Of a stretch of 18,990 nt of DNA, positions 17,110 through 18,990 are shown piece by piece; position 1 is the first letter of the stretch; every line of letters starts with the position of its first letter. The notes under the pieces were generated by a model. That model made no database searches and was not told the DNA's origin. It was given only the letters and a program-made list of their open reading frames with translations. This DNA is from JAJPXI01 sp045602885 (GTDB taxonomy: Bacteria > Bacillota > Clostridia > Oscillospirales > Oscillospiraceae): NCBI GenBank assembly GCA_045602885.1, contig JAZSCJ010000145.1, forward strand, positions 1 to 18,990. Reading direction: 5' to 3'. A program made the translations under genes and the position numbers.

Positions 17110-17603
17110 ATACCCGGAAGAGTTTGCGGCTAAAACGGTTTGACTACGGCGGGGCAGGGTATTATTTTGTGACCTTCTGTACCAAAGGCCGCAAGATGCT
17201 CCTGTCTCACATTCGCTTGTCCGCCGTAGGGCCCGATGCCTTCATCGGGCCGTCGGTTGAATTGACCGACCTTGGCCGTCTGGTAGAAGAAGCTGTTCAA
17301 AGCGCGGTATGCGTATACTCCAATGTGGATATCCCCCAATACGTTATCATGCCAAACCATGTCCATCTTGTAGTGCAGATCACGGAGAACGGCCCGATGG
17401 GGGCATCGGGCCCTACGTTGGGAATGATCGTTCGGGGGATTAAAACCAAGGTAACCCGCACTTTGGGGCGGTCAATTTGGCAGGAAAAATTTTACGACCA
17501 CATCATTCGCAGCGAAGCCGACTTCCTCCGTATCCGGAATTATATCGACACCAACCCCGCCTGGTGGGCGGAGGACAAATATTATATTGCTCAAGAAAGT
17601 TGA
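17106..17603 (+). CDS. REP-associated tyrosine transposase (RAYT, HUH/Y1 family)
   Basis: A 165-residue single-strand DNA transposase of the IS200-like Y1/TnpA-REP group, cutting and joining DNA through a tyrosine. Motifs seen: the N-terminal family signature RKSLRLKRFDYGGAGYYFVT (4-23); the HUH metal motif in YVIMPNHVHLVV (79-90, His85 and His87); the C-terminal WQEKFYDHIIRSEADFLRIR (125-144); and the likely nucleophile Tyr146 in NYIDTNP. All key residues are present, so the enzyme may be active. The GTG start overlaps the ybeY stop (GTGA), which is typical of translational coupling and odd for a transposase. Two inverted palindromes flanked by GTAG/CTAC lie inside the coding region and encode GPDAFIGP (42-49) and GPMGASGP (96-103). 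No insertion-sequence ends flank the gene, as usual for domesticated RAYTs. Its DNA substrates are probably the nearby palindromes. Confidence 0.88.
   Translation: MNTRKSLRLKRFDYGGAGYYFVTFCTKGRKMLLSHIRLSAVGPDAFIGPSVELTDLGRLVEEAVQSAVCVYSNVDIPQYVIMPNHVHLVVQITENGPMGASGPTLGMIVRGIKTKVTRTLGRSIWQEKFYDHIIRSEADFLRIRNYIDTNPAWWAEDKYYIAQES
17226..17251 (+). repeat. REP-like unit inside RAYT gene (GTAG + hairpin)
   Basis: GTAG (17226-17229), followed directly by ggcccgatg (17230-17238), loop cctt, catcgggcc (17243-17251): a perfect 9-bp stem. A GTAG tetranucleotide 5' of a hairpin is the recognition layout of E. coli-type REP sequences for their RAYT. The unit lies in the coding sequence of the RAYT itself. 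Confidence 0.75.
17391..17416 (-). repeat. Second, inverted REP-like unit inside RAYT gene
   Basis: ggcccgatg (17391-17399), loop gggg, catcgggcc (17404-17412), then ctac (17413-17416). On the minus strand this reads GTAG plus the same 9-bp stem as 17226-17251. The two units therefore form an inverted pair about 190 bp long, like a BIME, with the codons for the HUH motif between them. Confidence 0.75.
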
Positions 17604-17612
17604 GGATCATCG

Positions 17613-17675
17613 ATGACTGAAATCAAAAAATCCGGTATCATCACCATTTGTGGCCGGCCCCCACAAAACACATAG
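17613..17675 (+). pseudogene. Truncated 5' end of an older era copy
   Basis: An ATG at 17613 with TGAGGA 6 bases upstream starts the reading MTEIKKSGIITICGRP, the N-terminus of Era up to the residue before NVGKS of its P-loop. The homology stops at 17660, where the hairpin array starts, and translation ends four codons later at TAG 17673-17675. The intact era 180 bases downstream begins MLIKKSGIITICGRP with different codons for several shared residues (for example tcc ggt here against agc gga there). It is thus a diverged copy rather than a fresh duplication. The RAYT stop is 9 bases upstream. Confidence 0.85.
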
Positions 17676-17807
17676 CGTTTTGTGGGAAACCCTGAATTTG
17701 ATTTCACATCCTCGGGCGAAATGAATTCGCCCTGCGGAAATTCTCCGCCTGCGGCTACGAATTTACGGCGCAAATGCGCCGCCCCACGCTGTGGGGCCCA
17801 TTGGGCC
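17660..17807 (+). repeat. Hairpin array E1 between RAYT and era
   Basis: A chain of short perfect stems: A 17660-17669/17677-17686 (10 bp), B 17714-17720/17726-17732 (7 bp), C 17734-17738/17744-17748 (5 bp), D 17766-17772/17775-17781 (7 bp, loop aa), E 17782-17787/17791-17796 (6 bp), F 17795-17800/17802-17807 (6 bp). The segment 17697-17741 matches the reverse complement of 18814-18858 at 42 of 45 bases. No gene is encoded. It is probably a non-autonomous palindromic element; whether the neighbouring RAYT moves it is an inference. Confidence 0.85.
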
Positions 17808-17840
17808 GCCACCAAACTATACAGGAACCGAGGAAATCGT

Positions 17841-18734
17841 ATGCTTATCAAAAAAAGCGGAATCATCACCATTTGTGGTCGGCCCAATGTGGGCAAGTCC
17901 ACGCTGACCAATGCGCTGGTGGGGGACAAGGTGGCCATTGTCACCAACAAGCCCCAGACCACGCGCAACCGCATCACCGGGGTGGTCACCCGGGGCGAGT
18001 GCCAGTTTGTGCTGCTGGACACCCCCGGCCTGCACAAGGCTCGCACCCGTCTGGGCGACTACATGGTCAACGTGGTGCGTCAGAGCGTGTCCGACGTGGA
18101 TGCCATCGTGCTGGTGGTGGAGCCCATTGCCAACATTGGCGCACCCGAGCAGGAACTGATCGAGCGCATCAAGGCGCTGGGCTGCCCTGCTGTGCTGGTC
18201 ATCAATAAGATTGATACCGTCAAGAAGGAAGACCTGCTTGCCGTCATGGCTCTTTATGGAGAAGCCCACACCTGGAACGCCGTCGTGCCCATCTCGGCCA
18301 AGGACAATGAGGGCACCGAGGAGCTGCTGAACATTTTGGCGGGCTTCCTGCCGGAAGGGCCCCAACTGTTCCCCGAGGACATGACCTCTGACCAGCCCGA
18401 GCGGCAGATCGCCGCCGAGATCGTCCGGGAAAAGCTGCTGCTTTGTCTGGACAAGGAGATCCCCCACGGTACGGCGGTGGAGATCACCAAGTGGAGCGAG
18501 CGGGACGACGGCATCATTGATATGCACGCCACCATTTACTGCGAAAAGGATTCCCACAAGGGCATCATCATCGGGAAAAAAGGCGCTATGCTCAAGAAAA
18601 TTTCCACCCTGGCCCGCCAGGATGTGGAGCAGTTCATGGGCACCAAGGTTTATCTGGAAACATGGATCAAGGTCAAAGAAAACTGGCGCGATAATACGCG
18701 CTTGATTCAGAATTTTGGCTTCAAGGACGAGTAA
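17841..18734 (+). CDS. era: GTPase Era
   Basis: Essential ribosome-assembly GTPase that binds the 3' end of 16S rRNA on the 30S subunit. It has 297 residues, the normal family length. The start is ATG 17841 with AGGA 6 bases upstream. A longer frame from 17682 would translate the hairpin array and is rejected. Motifs: G1 GRPNVGKST (13-21), switch region NKPQTTRNRITG (36-47), G3 DTPG (60-63), G4 NKID (122-125), G5 SAK (152-154), then the C-terminal KH domain with the GIIIGKKGAML loop (241-251) and the ending NFGFKDE. Context is unusual: the gene stands between two inverted hairpin arrays, with a diverged copy of its first codons outside one and an exact copy of its last codons outside the other. 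The inner gene looks fully functional. It is probably still read through from the ybeY/RAYT transcript. Confidence 0.96.
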   Translation: MLIKKSGIITICGRPNVGKSTLTNALVGDKVAIVTNKPQTTRNRITGVVTRGECQFVLLDTPGLHKARTRLGDYMVNVVRQSVSDVDAIVLVVEPIANIGAPEQELIERIKALGCPAVLVINKIDTVKKEDLLAVMALYGEAHTWNAVVPISAKDNEGTEELLNILAGFLPEGPQLFPEDMTSDQPERQIAAEIVREKLLLCLDKEIPHGTAVEITKWSERDDGIIDMHATIYCEKDSHKGIIIGKKGAMLKKISTLARQDVEQFMGTKVYLETWIKVKENWRDNTRLIQNFGFKDE

Positions 18735-18778
18735 AGGAAATCGCAACACGTTACGTAGCGCCGGTTTTCTGCGAGCAA
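18680..18778 (+). repeat. 99-bp direct repeat, copy 1 (era 3' end and spacer)
   Basis: Identical base for base to 18892-18990, at a spacing of 212 bases. It covers the last codons of era from Asn281 to the stop (18732-18734) and 44 bases of following spacer. The base before it differs between copies (a here, c in copy 2). The right limit of identity is unknown because copy 2 runs off the window. Confidence 0.95.
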
Positions 18779-18785
18779 GGCGAGC

Positions 18786-18890
18786 CGCCGCAAATGCGGC
18801 GTAAATGCAAAGCATTTCCGCAGGGCGAATTGATTTCGCCCGAGGAATTGAAATCAAAAGGGGACCCCACGAAATCAAGATTTCGAGGGG
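18786..18890 (-). repeat. Hairpin array E2 downstream of era (inverted relative to E1)
   Basis: Stems in plus-strand order: D' 18786-18792/18795-18801 (7 bp, loop aa), C' 18803-18808/18812-18817 (6 bp), B' 18823-18829/18835-18841 (7 bp, same arms as stem B of E1), A' 18865-18876/18879-18890 (11 pairs with one a-a mismatch, loop aa). The order is that of E1 reversed, and 18814-18858 is the 42/45 reverse-complement match to 17697-17741. Arms of A and D differ in sequence between the arrays yet still pair, so the fold is kept. It ends one base before the second copy of the era 3' end. Confidence 0.85.
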
Positions 18891-18891
18891 C

Positions 18892-18946
18892 AAACTGGCG
18901 CGATAATACGCGCTTGATTCAGAATTTTGGCTTCAAGGACGAGTAA
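18892..18946 (+). pseudogene. Detached 3' end of era
   Basis: This segment reads NWRDNTRLIQNFGFKDE followed by TAA (18944-18946), exactly the Era C-terminus, but it is disconnected from any era frame by hairpin array E2. It is the coding part of the second copy of the 99-bp repeat. It mirrors the 5' remnant at 17613-17660 on the other side of the gene. Confidence 0.85.
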
Positions 18947-18990
18947 AGGAAATCGCAACACGTTACGTAGCGCCGGTTTTCTGCGAGCAA
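18892..18990 (+). repeat. 99-bp direct repeat, copy 2, running off the window
   Basis: Exact copy of 18680-18778, and the window ends while identity still holds. It may be the second unit of a longer 212-bp tandem repeat. Alternatively it may represent the original era-downstream junction, with the next gene (not visible) beyond it. Confidence 0.95.

Noticed and set aside
17682..17840. Longer Era N-terminus starting at 17682
   Set aside because: The extra 53 codons translate hairpin array E1 and have no ribosome site. The ATG at 17841 has AGGA at proper spacing and gives the normal Era length.
18755..18758. GTAG near the end of direct repeat copy 1 as a REP guide for array E2
   Set aside because: No hairpin follows it directly, and the first E2 stem starts some 28 bases later. 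The tetranucleotide alone is too short to support a claim.
17660..18890. CRISPR array or repeat-spacer locus
   Set aside because: The repeats are inverted hairpins of differing arm sequence around a gene, not direct repeats with uniform spacers, and no cas gene is present.
17817..18893. 358-codon minus-strand frame opposite era
   Set aside because: Shadow of era codons. The plus strand has all five G motifs and the KH domain.

Overview
The window reads as chromosome of a spore-forming-lineage Clostridia, most likely Oscillospirales/Ruminococcaceae. The reasons are GC-rich genes with strong AGGAGG-type ribosome sites, ATGA-coupled operons, an S-layer-homology protein, the sporulation pair yqfC-yqfD, and the Firmicutes-type yqfC-yqfD-phoH-ybeY-era gene order. 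This placement is inferred from gene content, not from a search.

Layout. (1) 1-2175: 3' part of pyruvate carboxylase. (2) 2194-4678: an AT-rich island bounded by perfect 33-bp inverted repeats. It holds a strong terminator, a decapitated XRE-type regulator, a membrane-anchored orphan protein and a small DUF6061-like protein, all on the minus strand. (3) 4697-5036: a small minus-strand ORF of uncertain status. (4) 5037-10673: an apparent transcription unit (promoter, adaptor, ABC ATPase, FtsX-type permease, S-layer-homology protein, terminator), forming a MacAB-like export system next to a surface protein. (5) 10701-13998: a second unit with a near-consensus promoter, a MurJ/MviN-type flippase, a DUF5693-like membrane protein and a terminator. 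(6) 14057-18734: yqfC, yqfD, phoH and ybeY, then a RAYT (REP-associated tyrosine transposase, HUH/Y1 family), then era.

The most interesting part is 17106-18990. The RAYT gene starts inside the ybeY stop codon. Its coding sequence contains two copies of the same palindrome, one preceded by GTAG and the other followed by CTAC, which is the inverted layout of bacterial REP/BIME elements. The two copies are read in different codon phases. Downstream, the intact era gene lies between two related arrays of small hairpins in inverted orientation; they share a 45-bp core with 42 identities. Outside the first array is a second, divergent copy of the first 16 codons of era. Outside the second array is an exact copy of the last codons of era plus the following spacer (a 99-bp direct repeat). 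The arrangement is era-5'-remnant / hairpin array / full era / inverted hairpin array / era-3'-remnant. This suggests that a RAYT-linked palindromic element rebuilt an essential GTPase gene, with loss or replacement of the original copy.

The rest of the window is orthodox: central metabolism, export and surface functions, wall-precursor translocation, sporulation, and rRNA maturation/ribosome assembly (ybeY, era). No tRNA, rRNA or CRISPR array was seen.
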